Shown: one piece after another, positions 1-7,467 of the stretch
Layout of the letters: the number at the start of each line of letters is the position of its first letter
How positions within the stretch are numbered: the stretch's first letter is position 1
Assembly: GCA_002396885.1 (NCBI GenBank)
Contig: DGXY01000087.1
Coordinates: 10,899 to 23,921, forward strand
DNA: 13,023 nt
Origin: Akkermansiaceae bacterium UBA5020
GTDB taxonomy: Bacteria; Verrucomicrobiota; Verrucomicrobiia; Verrucomicrobiales; DEV007
Reading direction: 5' to 3'
Notes under the pieces: generated by a model
The model's database searches: none
Told to the model about the DNA's origin: nothing
The model's input: the letters and a program-made list of their open reading frames with translations, nothing else
Program-made: the position numbers and the translations under genes

Positions 1-178
1 AATAGTCGGTGATCTCGATCTTTTCCTTCCCGGCGGGGAGTTGATACCAGTCGCTCACGTTGAGAGGCGGCGCTTTTTGTCCTTGGATTCCTTTTTGCAT
101 CTCCTGGCCCGAGGCGGCGAAGGGCAGGCAGGTGGAGAGGAGAAGGGCGAAAAGTGAGAGGGCTTTGAGGGGCATCAT
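1..178 (-). CDS. Exported redoxin-like (AhpC/TSA or TlpA type) protein, N-terminal part only
   Basis: The visible 59 residues begin with two adjacent Met codons (178-176 and 175-173). A short basic start (Lys5) and a hydrophobic core of about 15 residues end in Ala/Ser/Gly before Gln25, which reads as a Sec signal peptide. The Cys at residue 17 lies in the hydrophobic core and is not in a good lipobox. The mature start contains GQKAPPLNVSDW followed by a stretch rich in Lys and Ile. This resembles the opening of periplasmic thioredoxin-fold proteins of the AhpC/TSA or TlpA type, where a G-x-x-AP-x-L-x-V-x-x-W segment precedes the first beta strand. The catalytic CxxC or peroxidatic Cys would lie beyond the left edge and cannot be checked. 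The gene is divergent from the P450 gene, with 110 bp between the starts. That it is an exported protein is fairly secure; the redoxin assignment rests on this short motif only. Confidence 0.6.
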   Translation of the reverse strand, partial: MMPLKALSLFALLLSTCLPFAASGQEMQKGIQGQKAPPLNVSDWYQLPAGKEKIEITDY

Positions 179-225
179 CGTCTGGGGCGGTGGTCTTACG
201 GGAAATGGAGCACAAGATTGCGCCC

Positions 226-253
226 TTGCGGGGAAAATTTTGCTCCCTAGACT
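226..253 (+). promoter_or_regulatory. Possible sigma-70-type promoter for the P450 gene
   Basis: TTGCGG (226-231) and TAGACT (248-253) are separated by 16 bp. The -35 matches the consensus at the TTG and the -10 matches at four of six positions. Transcription would start near 260, leaving a leader of about 29 nt before the ATG at 289. This also argues against the longer reading frame that opens upstream at 190. The call rests on the sequence match alone and is weak. Confidence 0.28.
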
Positions 254-288
254 GGATTCGGGATAGTCATCCATCCCGATCCAATCCC

Positions 289-1431
289 ATGACGCATCCG
301 CATCCCGATCCTTTCAAAAAAGCCCGTGCCGAGGCGCCGGTTCTGCAATGTCCTTTCCGTGGAGAGCCGATCACGATGATCCTGCGTCACGAGGAGGTTC
401 GCAAATCGGCCAAGAATTGGCAGACCTTCAGCTCAGACGCGCCTTTCCGTGTGCCGATCCCGTCCGAGGAGGACGTGCGCACGATGCGCCAGCTCCCCAT
501 CGAGACCGATCCGCCCGAGCACACCGAATACCGGGCCATCGTCGAGCCCTTTTTCAAACGGGCCAAGGACCCCGGGATGATCGCCCGGGTCGGGGCCCTC
601 GTCGACCGCCTCCTCGATGAGGCGCTTTCCCGGGGAACGAGCGAGATCGTCCACGAATTCGCCCTTTCCCTCCAGTCCCACGCCCTCACCTATCTGCTCA
701 ATGTGCCCGAGAGCGAGGCCGCCACCTGGATCGGCTGGGGCATCCACGTCTTCCGGGTCCGTGATGGGCTGAAGCCGGGGACGGAACTGGAAGAATACCT
801 GCACCGCCAATTCGACCTCGCCGAGGCTGCGCCGGGCGAAGACTTTTTCAGCGCCCTCGTCCAGGCCGAATACCGGGGTCGCCGCCTCACCCGGGAAGAG
901 GCGATGGGTTTTGCCAACCTCGCCTTCGCCGGTGGTCGGGACACGATCATCCACACGGTTTCGAACATCTTCGCCTACCTCTCGGAGAATCCGGCGGCGC
1001 TTGATTTCCTGCGCGAGGATCCGGGCCGCGCCACCCATGCGAGCGAGGAATTTTTTCGCGTCTACATTCCGCTCACGCACATCGGACGGGTCTGTCCCGC
1101 GGATACCGAAGTGGGTGGTGTGACCGTTCCCGCAGGGCAGCGGGTCTCCCTCTGCTGGTCTTCGGCGAATCGCGATGAGACGGTCTTCGACGCGGCTGAC
1201 GAGATCCGGCTCGATCGCAAGCCGAATCCCCACCTCGCCTTTGGCTTCGGCACTCACCTCTGCCTCGGGGCGCCACATGCGCGGCTCCTCGTGCGCACCC
1301 TCCTGCAGAAGCTCGCCGAACGGGTCGCCTCGGTCGAGGTGCTCTCGAGTGAAGCGCGGGTCGAGCGCGAGGAGAAGTATGAGCGCATCGTCGGCTACGA
1401 TACCCTCACGGTGCGGCTTTCGGCCCTTTGA
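289..1431 (+). CDS. Cytochrome P450
   Basis: A 380-residue soluble bacterial P450, a haem-thiolate monooxygenase. The haem-binding loop is FGFGTHLCLG at residues 318-327, with the proximal ligand Cys325. The K-helix ExxR is Glu254-Phe-Phe-Arg257, followed by the usual P...R segment. The I-helix oxygen-activation motif is AGGRDT at 214-219, so the acid-alcohol pair is Asp218-Thr219. A C-helix segment, ETDPPEHTEYR, lies near residues 72-82. There is no signal peptide or membrane anchor. The frame is open back to 190, but I chose ATG 289: residues encoded upstream look non-coding and a candidate promoter lies at 226-253. No Shine-Dalgarno is visible. No ferredoxin, ferredoxin reductase or biosynthetic genes are adjacent, so the substrate is unknown and the electrons must come from elsewhere. 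The last 26 bp overlap the end of the opposing acyltransferase gene. Confidence 0.95.
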   Translation: MTHPHPDPFKKARAEAPVLQCPFRGEPITMILRHEEVRKSAKNWQTFSSDAPFRVPIPSEEDVRTMRQLPIETDPPEHTEYRAIVEPFFKRAKDPGMIARVGALVDRLLDEALSRGTSEIVHEFALSLQSHALTYLLNVPESEAATWIGWGIHVFRVRDGLKPGTELEEYLHRQFDLAEAAPGEDFFSALVQAEYRGRRLTREEAMGFANLAFAGGRDTIIHTVSNIFAYLSENPAALDFLREDPGRATHASEEFFRVYIPLTHIGRVCPADTEVGGVTVPAGQRVSLCWSSANRDETVFDAADEIRLDRKPNPHLAFGFGTHLCLGAPHARLLVRTLLQKLAERVASVEVLSSEARVEREEKYERIVGYDTLTVRLSAL

Positions 1432-3388
1432 TCTCCTCGAAAAGCGGTTCGAAAAGCTCGCGCAATTCGCGTGAGCCGTAGGGTGAAAGGTGGCTACGGT
1501 CTGTGTAGAGGGCTTCTCCCGTCCTCGACATCAGGTAGCGTCCCTCCGCATCGGTGAAAAAGGGTCGGGGATCGAGGATCGTCGTTCTCGTCCCGGCGAG
1601 CGTCTTGTCGAGGAGAAGGTTGACGGCAGCGTCGGTTTCTTCGTGTTCTGTCAGGGGGATCGCGAAGGCATTTTCATCAAGTCCTCGTGATCGGGCCTGG
1701 GCGATCGTTTCGGGAACGCTCAGGGGCTGGTGGGCGACGGCGCGCATCAGGAGGACCCGCGTGCCAGAGCTCTCTAGGAAACGCACCGTTTCCCCTAACC
1801 GATCTACCAAAAGGCGCGTGGCCTCGGCTTGAGGGACGCTCTTTCCCTCCCCATCGGTGAGAAGGTAGTTCCGCGAGGCGGCGGAATGTTTCTCGAGATA
1901 AACCGGCCATCTCGCGAGGAGGAGGACGGCGTCGAAATCCGTCGCCGCGAGCAGGTCGCGCACGGCCGGTTCGAAATCCTTTCCATCGAGGGCGATCCGG
2001 GCCGAGCGGGTTCCCAAGAGCGGGGCATTGCCCGGTTCGCAGGCAGCGTAGACCGCCACGCCGAATTCCCGCCCCAGTTCATCGAGGACGGGCAGGGTCG
2101 CCATCGCATGGCTGTCGCCCCAGAGGAGGAGTCGTTTCGCGCCGGCCTCCTGACTGCCGGCGATGAAGGGGCCGCCCTTTCGATCCCAGGCGCGCATCGC
2201 GTGGAATCCCGCGACCGGATTCTGAACGGAGGCCAGGCCGATCGGGGCGGCCGCCGGATCGCGAAAGCCGTGCGTCGCCTCCTGGATCGCGCCCACCGCA
2301 ACAAACAAGATCGAGCAGGCCACGCTGGCGAGGACGAGCGGACGCGTCTTCGCGAAGACGCGCTGCTCCCGCACCGGACGTTCGATCCAGCGCGAGGTCG
2401 CCCAGGCGAGAAGGAACGACGCTGCCAGCACGGCCAGGGCGAGGGACGGACTGGGGTTGCCGGGCCAAGAATAGCGCGCAAAGACGAGGATGGGCCAGTG
2501 CCAGAGATAGAGGGGGTAGGAGATCTTCCCGATCCAGACGGGCAGGGGCGAGGCGAGCGCCCTGCCGCTCGTGGTGAGGGATCCGGCATTGGCAAAAATC
2601 AAAAGAGCCGAGCCGAGGCAGGGCGCAAGCGCGGCGACGCCGGGAAAAGGCGTGCCGGCATCATAGACAAACACGGGGGCGAGGATCGCGGCGAGTCCGG
2701 CAAGGGAGGCGAGTTCGTTCGTTCGCGGATCACGAAAGCCGGCTCGGGGAAGCAGGGCGAGGGCGAGCCCGAGGTCGAGCTCCCAGATCCGCGAGGGCAG
2801 CAGGAAAAAGGCCGCCGAGGGAAAACGCATCGAGGCATGGAGCGACCACGCGAACGACGCGGCAATGAAAAGCCACGTGACGATCACCGCAGGTCGTCGG
2901 CCGCGTTTCAAGAGAGGGACAAGGACGAGCGGGAGGAACAGGTAGAATTGTTCCTCGACCGCGAGCGACCAGGTGTGGAGGAGTGGTTGGTAGTCCGACG
3001 CCGTCTCGAAGTAGCCCGACTGCGACCAAAAAAGAACATTCGCGACGAGGAGCGGTTGGGCGATGAGGGCGGCCCCGGTCTGCTCGAGATGCGTCGGGAT
3101 CAGCAGAAACGATCCGGCCACTGCGGTCGCGGCGAGGGTCACGGCGAGGGCGGGGAAGAGCCGTCGGATCCGCCGCACCCAGAAGCCGGCGAAGCGGAAC
3201 TCCCCGGTTTCGCATTCCCGGAGGATGAGCGATCCGATCAGGTAGCCCGAGATCACGAAAAAGACATCGACCCCGACGTAGCCGCCCGGACATCCCAGTC
3301 CCGCGTGGAAAAGGAGCACCGGGAGTATCGCCACCGCCCGCAGCCCGTCGATCTCGGGGCGGTAGGGCAGGGGGCGTTCGATTGCCAT
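1406..3388 (-). CDS. Acyltransferase-3 / SGNH fusion, membrane O-acyltransferase (OafA/YrhL-like)
   Basis: A 660-residue integral membrane enzyme that probably O-acetylates a surface glycan, lipopolysaccharide or peptidoglycan. The N-terminal half is an acyltransferase-3 domain: RPEIDGLRAVAIL at residues 10-22, the conserved His28, then GVDVFFVISGYLI and the RRIRRLFPA motif, and further on HTWSLAVEEQFY. About ten hydrophobic segments follow one another to near residue 375. The C-terminal third is an SGNH-hydrolase-like domain with GDSH at 424-427 (Ser426 nucleophile) and Asp630-x-x-His633, so the full catalytic set is present. In this family the membrane domain is thought to bring acyl groups across the membrane and the SGNH domain to transfer them outside. 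I start at ATG 3388, just before RPEIDGLR; the frame extends 29 codons further but would run into the lipoprotein gene. The gene lies 22 bp behind that lipoprotein gene and is probably co-transcribed with it. The specific acceptor is not evident. Confidence 0.93.
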   Translation of the reverse strand: MAIERPLPYRPEIDGLRAVAILPVLLFHAGLGCPGGYVGVDVFFVISGYLIGSLILRECETGEFRFAGFWVRRIRRLFPALAVTLAATAVAGSFLLIPTHLEQTGAALIAQPLLVANVLFWSQSGYFETASDYQPLLHTWSLAVEEQFYLFLPLVLVPLLKRGRRPAVIVTWLFIAASFAWSLHASMRFPSAAFFLLPSRIWELDLGLALALLPRAGFRDPRTNELASLAGLAAILAPVFVYDAGTPFPGVAALAPCLGSALLIFANAGSLTTSGRALASPLPVWIGKISYPLYLWHWPILVFARYSWPGNPSPSLALAVLAASFLLAWATSRWIERPVREQRVFAKTRPLVLASVACSILFVAVGAIQEATHGFRDPAAAPIGLASVQNPVAGFHAMRAWDRKGGPFIAGSQEAGAKRLLLWGDSHAMATLPVLDELGREFGVAVYAACEPGNAPLLGTRSARIALDGKDFEPAVRDLLAATDFDAVLLLARWPVYLEKHSAASRNYLLTDGEGKSVPQAEATRLLVDRLGETVRFLESSGTRVLLMRAVAHQPLSVPETIAQARSRGLDENAFAIPLTEHEETDAAVNLLLDKTLAGTRTTILDPRPFFTDAEGRYLMSRTGEALYTDRSHLSPYGSRELRELFEPLFEEIKGPKAAP

Positions 3389-3410
3389 GAGAGTGACGGC
3401 GTGACGCGGG

Positions 3411-3719
3411 TCACTGGACCGACTCGGGCATGTTGTCGAGGATGCGGATGTCGCCCCATTGCACGAGCTTGCCATCGCGGAAATAGAGCAGCAGCTCGCC
3501 GTAGTTCGGATCGTCGTAGCGGATCACCTCCGCCTTGCGGGCATCCGCGGTCTCCCTTGCTCCGACCACCTTATACTCGTCGCCGAGGAGGGCGGTGGTC
3601 TGTTCTTTCGTCATTCCGAGGCTGAGCTTCTGCGAACGCGAGTCCAGCGAACCGAACGAACTGCATCCGGCGAGAAAGAGGGCGGCGAGAATGGCTGGAA
3701 GGGAAAGAGAGGGTTTCAT
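3411..3719 (-). CDS. Small lipoprotein with BamE/SmpA-like domain
   Basis: A 102-residue predicted lipoprotein. A hydrophobic signal sequence ends in the lipobox LAGC with acylated Cys19, followed by Ser-Ser. The mature part has LGMTKEQTTALLGDEYKVVG near residues 34-53, the helical G-M-T-x-x-Q-x-x-x-L-L-G motif shared by BamE/SmpA/OmlA proteins and related small lipoproteins. A two- or three-strand segment follows (the GELLLYFRDGKLVQW region). BamE is an accessory lipoprotein of the outer-membrane beta-barrel assembly machine, but many small lipoproteins share this fold with other or unknown jobs. BamE itself is therefore only a possibility. It lies 22 bp upstream of the acyltransferase gene on the same strand, which suggests a cell-envelope operon. 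No Shine-Dalgarno is visible before the ATG. Confidence 0.82.
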   Translation of the reverse strand: MKPSLSLPAILAALFLAGCSSFGSLDSRSQKLSLGMTKEQTTALLGDEYKVVGARETADARKAEVIRYDDPNYGELLLYFRDGKLVQWGDIRILDNMPESVQ

Positions 3720-3797
3720 GGAGAGGGAAGTTCGATGGATTCAGGCGGTAGATCAAGTGTGGCTTCCGAGGATCGAGCGGATCGAGTCAAACAAACT

Positions 3798-3812
3798 GGC
3801 GCGATGGGCGCC
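3798..3812 (-). terminator. Possible intrinsic terminator downstream of the permease gene
   Basis: Read on the minus strand, GGCGC-CCATC-GCGCC forms a five-pair GC stem with a five-base loop, followed by AGTTTGTTTGA. It lies about 140 bp beyond the permease stop codon and before the lipoprotein gene. It would separate the two minus-strand units. The T tract is interrupted, so this is a weak terminator candidate. The rest of the 230-bp spacer (3720-3949) shows no coding sequence I would support. Confidence 0.35.
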
Positions 3813-3949
3813 GTGTCTTCTTGATCCCGTTTTCCGGGGGGATGGTGGCCGGCAGATTCCCAATTCCAGGACTGACCGGAAAGCGCAGACGCCGCGAGGC
3901 AACTTCTCAGGGACAGGTGAAATCGGGTCAACTCTGGGGAACGACCTGC

Positions 3950-5503
3950 TTAGCCCTGCTCACCCACGGCGGCTTCGGCAGCGGCGATGGCGGTCTTGCG
4001 CTTGGCGATGCGCTCACCGGTGGGCGGGCCTTCAAAACGGCGGTTTTCCACCAGCACCCAAAGCACCAGTGCCACGGCGATGAAGCCCATCACCACGTAG
4101 AGCACGCGCTCATTGGGCGGCGCGACGGCGATGAACAAGATCACGGCCATGCCCATGACCGAAAGAAGCGTCACCAGCCGATAGACTCCGGTGCTCAACG
4201 CCCAAGGGCCTGGATGTGGCCACTTCGGTCCGCCATAAGCAATCATCCCGGCCACCAACGGCACGGTGAAGGACAAGAAGAGGAACACCAGCGTCGAGTT
4301 CACCACGATCACATAGATCGAGGTTCCATCCAGTTTGATCGACAAGGCCAGCACCACGTAGAGGATGCACAGCAGCGTCGCCGTCCAGATCGCGTTGACC
4401 GGGGTGCGATACTTGGTCGACACGGTCGCAAGCGCCTTTGACCCCACCGGCATGCCGCCATCGCGCGAAAAGGCGAAGAGCATCCGGCTGGCTGAGGTCA
4501 CTGTCGCCAGGCCACAGAGCAGTTGCGCGATCAGAATGCCCAGGTAGAGCGCCGTCTTGAGCCCGGTCGGCATCACGGAATCCATGGTGTAGAAGAACAC
4601 CTCCCAGCCTTTCGAGGCTCCTTTGGTCATGTCCGGAATGGCCAGCGTGATCGCACAGATCATCACCCAGCCCACCAGCGACGACCACAGGACCGCCGAA
4701 ACGATGCCCTTGGGCACGACCACGGCTGCGTTTTTCGTCTCCTCTGCCGTGTGGGCCGAAGCGTCGTATCCGGTGATCGTGTAGACCGGCAAAAGCAGGC
4801 AGAGCAGGAATAGATAGGCGGTGCTTTCGCTTCGTGGAAAGACCCCTCCACCCGCCTCTCCCGAGAAATTGCTGAAGGTCCAAAGCCGCGAGATGTCGAT
4901 CGCCGGTGCGAAGGCAAGACAGGCCACGACCAAAACCGCCGTTGTCGCGAAGATCACATAACCCGAGGTATCGGTGAGGAAGGTCGTCACCTTGATCCCG
5001 ATGTGATTGAAGACCGCCTGCAAGATCGTGACGACGGCGACGAAGATCACGACCTGTCCATCCGTGCCCGTAAAGCCGAACATCCCTCCGAAGGTGCCGG
5101 CAAAGAAATAGGCAGTGCCGATGTTAATCGCCCCGAGCACCGTGATCAGCCCCAGAAGGTTCAGCCAGGCCGTCAGCCAGCCCCAGAACCGGTTGCCCAG
5201 AATGGAGCCCCAGTGATAAAGCCCCCCCGCCGTGGGGAAGGCCGAGGCGATCTGGGCCATGGCCAGGGCGAACATGCCCGACAGCGCGCAGCCCACGATC
5301 CAGCCGATCCCGGCCCCCGCCCCGCCGATCGACGAAATCGCTTGGGCAAAGGAATTGATGCCTCCCGAAAGGATGCAGATGATGGAAAAGGAAATCGCGA
5401 AGTTCGAGAACTTGGACATCGACCGCGACAGCTCCTGCGCGTAGCCCATGCCATGCAGCGCCTTCAGGTCTTCGCTTTTTTCTGTATCGGAATCGTCATC
5501 CAT
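3950..5503 (-). CDS. APC-superfamily amino acid permease (amino acid/choline transporter type)
   Basis: A 517-residue polytopic inner-membrane transporter with about twelve hydrophobic segments and hydrophilic ends, the usual size for the amino acid-polyamine-organocation superfamily. After an acidic N-terminus, a GMGYAQELSRSMSKFSNF segment leads into the first membrane helix. Then comes SGGINSFAQAISSIGG, which fits the unwound substrate-binding helix, and PTAGGLYHWGSILG at the end of the second helix. These features resemble the fungal and bacterial GABA/choline/polyamine permease branch rather than the AroP or LysP type. The substrate cannot be read from the sequence; amino acids, GABA or amines are all possible. 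AAGGAG (5508-5513 on the complement) lies four bases before the ATG and supports this start. The gene is divergent from rsfS and appears monocistronic. It is complete, with no frameshift seen. Confidence 0.92.
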   Translation of the reverse strand: MDDDSDTEKSEDLKALHGMGYAQELSRSMSKFSNFAISFSIICILSGGINSFAQAISSIGGAGAGIGWIVGCALSGMFALAMAQIASAFPTAGGLYHWGSILGNRFWGWLTAWLNLLGLITVLGAINIGTAYFFAGTFGGMFGFTGTDGQVVIFVAVVTILQAVFNHIGIKVTTFLTDTSGYVIFATTAVLVVACLAFAPAIDISRLWTFSNFSGEAGGGVFPRSESTAYLFLLCLLLPVYTITGYDASAHTAEETKNAAVVVPKGIVSAVLWSSLVGWVMICAITLAIPDMTKGASKGWEVFFYTMDSVMPTGLKTALYLGILIAQLLCGLATVTSASRMLFAFSRDGGMPVGSKALATVSTKYRTPVNAIWTATLLCILYVVLALSIKLDGTSIYVIVVNSTLVFLFLSFTVPLVAGMIAYGGPKWPHPGPWALSTGVYRLVTLLSVMGMAVILFIAVAPPNERVLYVVMGFIAVALVLWVLVENRRFEGPPTGERIAKRKTAIAAAEAAVGEQG

Positions 5504-5507
5504 CGTG

Positions 5508-5513
5508 CTCCTT
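5508..5513 (-). promoter_or_regulatory. Shine-Dalgarno of the permease gene
   Basis: The minus strand reads AAGGAG, then CACG, then ATG at 5503. It is the clearest ribosome binding site in the window, where most genes have none. It fixes the permease start, though the spacing is short. Confidence 0.55.
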
Positions 5514-5524
5514 CGTTGTCTGTT

Positions 5525-5539
5525 GCCGCCTGGTGCGGC
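5525..5539 (-). promoter_or_regulatory. GC hairpin in the permease leader
   Basis: GCCGC-CTGGT-GCGGC can fold as a five-pair all-GC stem with a five-base loop. On the permease transcript it would sit 11 nt upstream of the Shine-Dalgarno, close enough to influence ribosome access or mRNA stability. Nothing shows that it is regulatory. Confidence 0.25.
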
Positions 5540-5546
5540 TGGTTGT

Positions 5547-5652
5547 TTTGCCGTTTGGGGCTTTTTTCGTTGCCCGGCCCAGCAAAGTCTGGATTTTCAT
5601 TCTGTCCAGCGTTGAACAACCCTTTGACACGGAAGGAGCGATTTGCCGTTTG
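5547..5652. repeat. Pair of exact 11-bp direct repeats in the permease/rsfS divergent spacer
   Basis: TTTGCCGTTTG occurs at 5547-5557 and again, identical, at 5642-5652, 95 bp apart start to start. Both copies lie between the divergent permease and rsfS starts. The spacing is close to nine helical turns, so the copies would face the same side of the DNA. A TTGACA hexamer at 5624-5629, just before the second copy, could be a -35 for rsfS, but no good -10 follows at 16-18 bp. The repeat itself is seen; a role as operator is inference. Confidence 0.5.
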
Positions 5653-5694
5653 CGATCTCCCGAAAGTCCGCCACCTTGGGAACCAGCCCTCTTT

Positions 5695-6090
5695 ATGGCT
5701 GTCACGCCCGTGACCGATTCTCTCACCATTGCCAAAACCTGCGCCAAGGAAGCCGATGAGATCCATGCCGAGGACATCATCGTGCTCGACCTGCGCGGGA
5801 TCTCCAACCTCGCGGATTATTTCGTGATCTGCACCGCGACCTCGGTGCCCCACCTCAAGGCGGTCGCCCGCGATGTGCGCCACAAGACGGAGGAGGCCCT
5901 CGGGGAAAAACCTCGCACGACCGAGGGCGATGCCTCGAGTCTCTGGGTGGTGATCGATTACGTCGATGTCGTGGTGCACATCTTCCACGAGGAAATGCGC
6001 GAGATCTACCGACTCGAGGATCTCTGGTCGGATGCGCCGCGTCTGCCGCTCGATTTCCTGCCGACCCCTCCGTCGGCGTCGCAGGGCTGA
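5695..6090 (+). CDS. rsfS: Ribosomal silencing factor RsfS (YbeB/Iojap family)
   Basis: A 131-residue protein of the RsfS/Iojap family. The family binds ribosomal protein uL14 on the 50S subunit, blocks joining with 30S and so lowers translation when nutrients are short. The family signature is complete: VLDLRGISNLADYFVICTAT near residues 30-49, EGDASSLWVVIDYVDVVVHIF in the centre (glutamate, Trp, Asp-Tyr and His-Ile-Phe all conserved), and then REIYRLEDLWSDAP. I start at ATG 5695, which gives the usual length. The frame is open for 54 more codons upstream, but those residues do not resemble the family and run through the divergent spacer. There is no clear Shine-Dalgarno. In many bacteria rsfS follows nadD; here it is instead followed by cinA at 39 bp, probably in one transcript. 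Confidence 0.95.
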   Translation: MAVTPVTDSLTIAKTCAKEADEIHAEDIIVLDLRGISNLADYFVICTATSVPHLKAVARDVRHKTEEALGEKPRTTEGDASSLWVVIDYVDVVVHIFHEEMREIYRLEDLWSDAPRLPLDFLPTPPSASQG

Positions 6091-6129
6091 TCCTCGAATG
6101 TAGCGCCCCTTTTTCGGCACGGCCTTCCC

Positions 6130-7374
6130 ATGCGTCTCGAAGTCGTCAACACCGGCACGGAACTGCTCCTCGGCAAGGTCGTGAACACCCACGCGGCCTA
6201 CTTTGGTCAGGAACTCTTCAAGCTCGGTCTGCGGGTGCAGCGCCAGACGACGATCCCCGACGGAGATGAAATTCGCACGGTCCTGGCCGAGGCCTTTCCG
6301 CGCTGCGACGTGATTCTCATCACCGGTGGACTCGGTCCCACCAGCGATGATATCACGCGGGAAGTCGTCGCGGAGATGCTGGGCCGTCCGCTCCATCTCG
6401 ACGAGGGCATCCTCGCGACGATCCACGAGATGTTCCGGGTGCGGAAGTTGAAGCAGAATCTGCTCAATGATCGGCAGGCGATGGTCCCGGAAGGGGCGGT
6501 GGTGCTCGAGAATCCGAACGGCACGGCCCCGGGCCTCTACCTGCCGGCCGATGCCGTGCTCGGTTCTCCGCACCTCTTTCTCCTGCCAGGACCGCCGCGC
6601 GAGTTGAAACCGATGTTCGCCGATCTCGTCTTTCCGGTGCTTTCCCGATTGCTCGGGGAAGGGAACGAGCCGCCGGCGTGGCGGAATTTCCGGATCTATG
6701 GTGTCGGCGAATCCTCTCTCGCGACGAAGCTCGAGCCCCTGCTGGCGACCCTGCCCGATCTCGAAATCGGCTATTGCGCCCGGTTGGGCGAAGTCGATCT
6801 CCGTCTCATCGGAGCCTCGCTCTCGATTGAGGAGGCCTCGCTGATCGTGAGGCGCGAGTTTCCGAAGGACATCGTCGTCGAGAGCGAGAGTTCGATTGAA
6901 GAGGTGATCGTGCGCCTGCTCGCGGAGCGTGGCGAGACCGTTGCCACGGCGGAGAGTTGCACGGGGGGGCTCATCGCGAGCACGATCACGGACGTGCCGG
7001 GTTCGAGCGCGGTCTTTCATCGCGGCTATGTGACCTACGCGAACGAGGCCAAAACGGCTCTCCTCGGGGTGCCGGTGGAAATGCTCGCGGCCCATGGTGC
7101 GGTGAGTGATGAAGTCGTCCGTGCCATGGCCGAGGGCTGTCTGGATCGCAGCGGCGCGAATCATGCCATCGCTGTCAGTGGGATCGCCGGTCCCTCGGGT
7201 GGCTCGGCGGAAAAGCCGGTCGGCACGTTACACGTCGCGGTCGCGACGAAGGGTGGAGTGATCTTTTCAAAGCGTTATCTTTATCCCTTCGACCGGATCA
7301 GCTTCAAGCAGCGTGTCACCCGGCTCGTGCTTGATCTCCTGCGCCGTCGTCTTCGAGGGATCGACTTGGATTGA
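6130..7374 (+). CDS. cinA: CinA-family protein (nucleotide-processing domain plus nicotinamide-nucleotide amidohydrolase domain)
   Basis: A 414-residue, full-length two-domain CinA. The N-terminal domain (about residues 1-170) has the molybdopterin-binding-like fold seen in COG1058: NTGTELLLG near residue 7 and ITGGLGPTSDD at 64-74. In characterised CinA proteins this domain hydrolyses ADP-ribose. A linker region covers about 175-250. The C-terminal PncC-like domain (about 255-410) carries ATAESCTGG with Cys277, then the GYVTYANEAKT segment and SGIAGPSGG. This domain deamidates nicotinamide mononucleotide to nicotinate mononucleotide in NAD recycling. The old name, competence/damage-inducible protein, comes from Gram-positive bacteria and implies no competence role here. 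The gene lies 39 bp after rsfS on the same strand, with no visible terminator between. The start at ATG 6130 leads straight into the first strand of the domain. Confidence 0.95.
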   Translation: MRLEVVNTGTELLLGKVVNTHAAYFGQELFKLGLRVQRQTTIPDGDEIRTVLAEAFPRCDVILITGGLGPTSDDITREVVAEMLGRPLHLDEGILATIHEMFRVRKLKQNLLNDRQAMVPEGAVVLENPNGTAPGLYLPADAVLGSPHLFLLPGPPRELKPMFADLVFPVLSRLLGEGNEPPAWRNFRIYGVGESSLATKLEPLLATLPDLEIGYCARLGEVDLRLIGASLSIEEASLIVRREFPKDIVVESESSIEEVIVRLLAERGETVATAESCTGGLIASTITDVPGSSAVFHRGYVTYANEAKTALLGVPVEMLAAHGAVSDEVVRAMAEGCLDRSGANHAIAVSGIAGPSGGSAEKPVGTLHVAVATKGGVIFSKRYLYPFDRISFKQRVTRLVLDLLRRRLRGIDLD

Positions 7375-7467
7375 TTTCTGGGGAAAAAATCCGTGATCCG
7401 GTGTAGGATGGGCGCGGCCGGGATTTTCCTTCATTCGGGAGGGAGACTCTGGCAGAATTGATTGAAG

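Noticed and set aside
190..288. Longer N-terminus for the P450
   Set aside because: The 33 extra residues show no P450 similarity and cover a candidate promoter and the divergent control region.
1829..3625. 598-codon open frame on the plus strand opposite the acyltransferase and lipoprotein genes
   Set aside because: Its translation is a run of Arg, Gly, Glu and Asp with no domain, typical of the antisense of a GC-rich gene. The opposite strand encodes complete, motif-bearing proteins.
5533..5694. Longer N-terminus for RsfS
   Set aside because: It would add 54 residues not found in this family and would cross the divergent spacer with both direct repeats.
5464..7164. 566-codon open frame on the minus strand opposite rsfS and cinA
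   Set aside because: Low-complexity Arg/His/Asp-rich translation without motifs; rsfS and cinA on the plus strand are unambiguous.
7375..7467. Terminator after cinA
   Set aside because: Near-inverted GGAAAA/TTTTCC segments and a four-pair ATCC/GGAT hairpin are present, but none has a stable stem followed by T residues.
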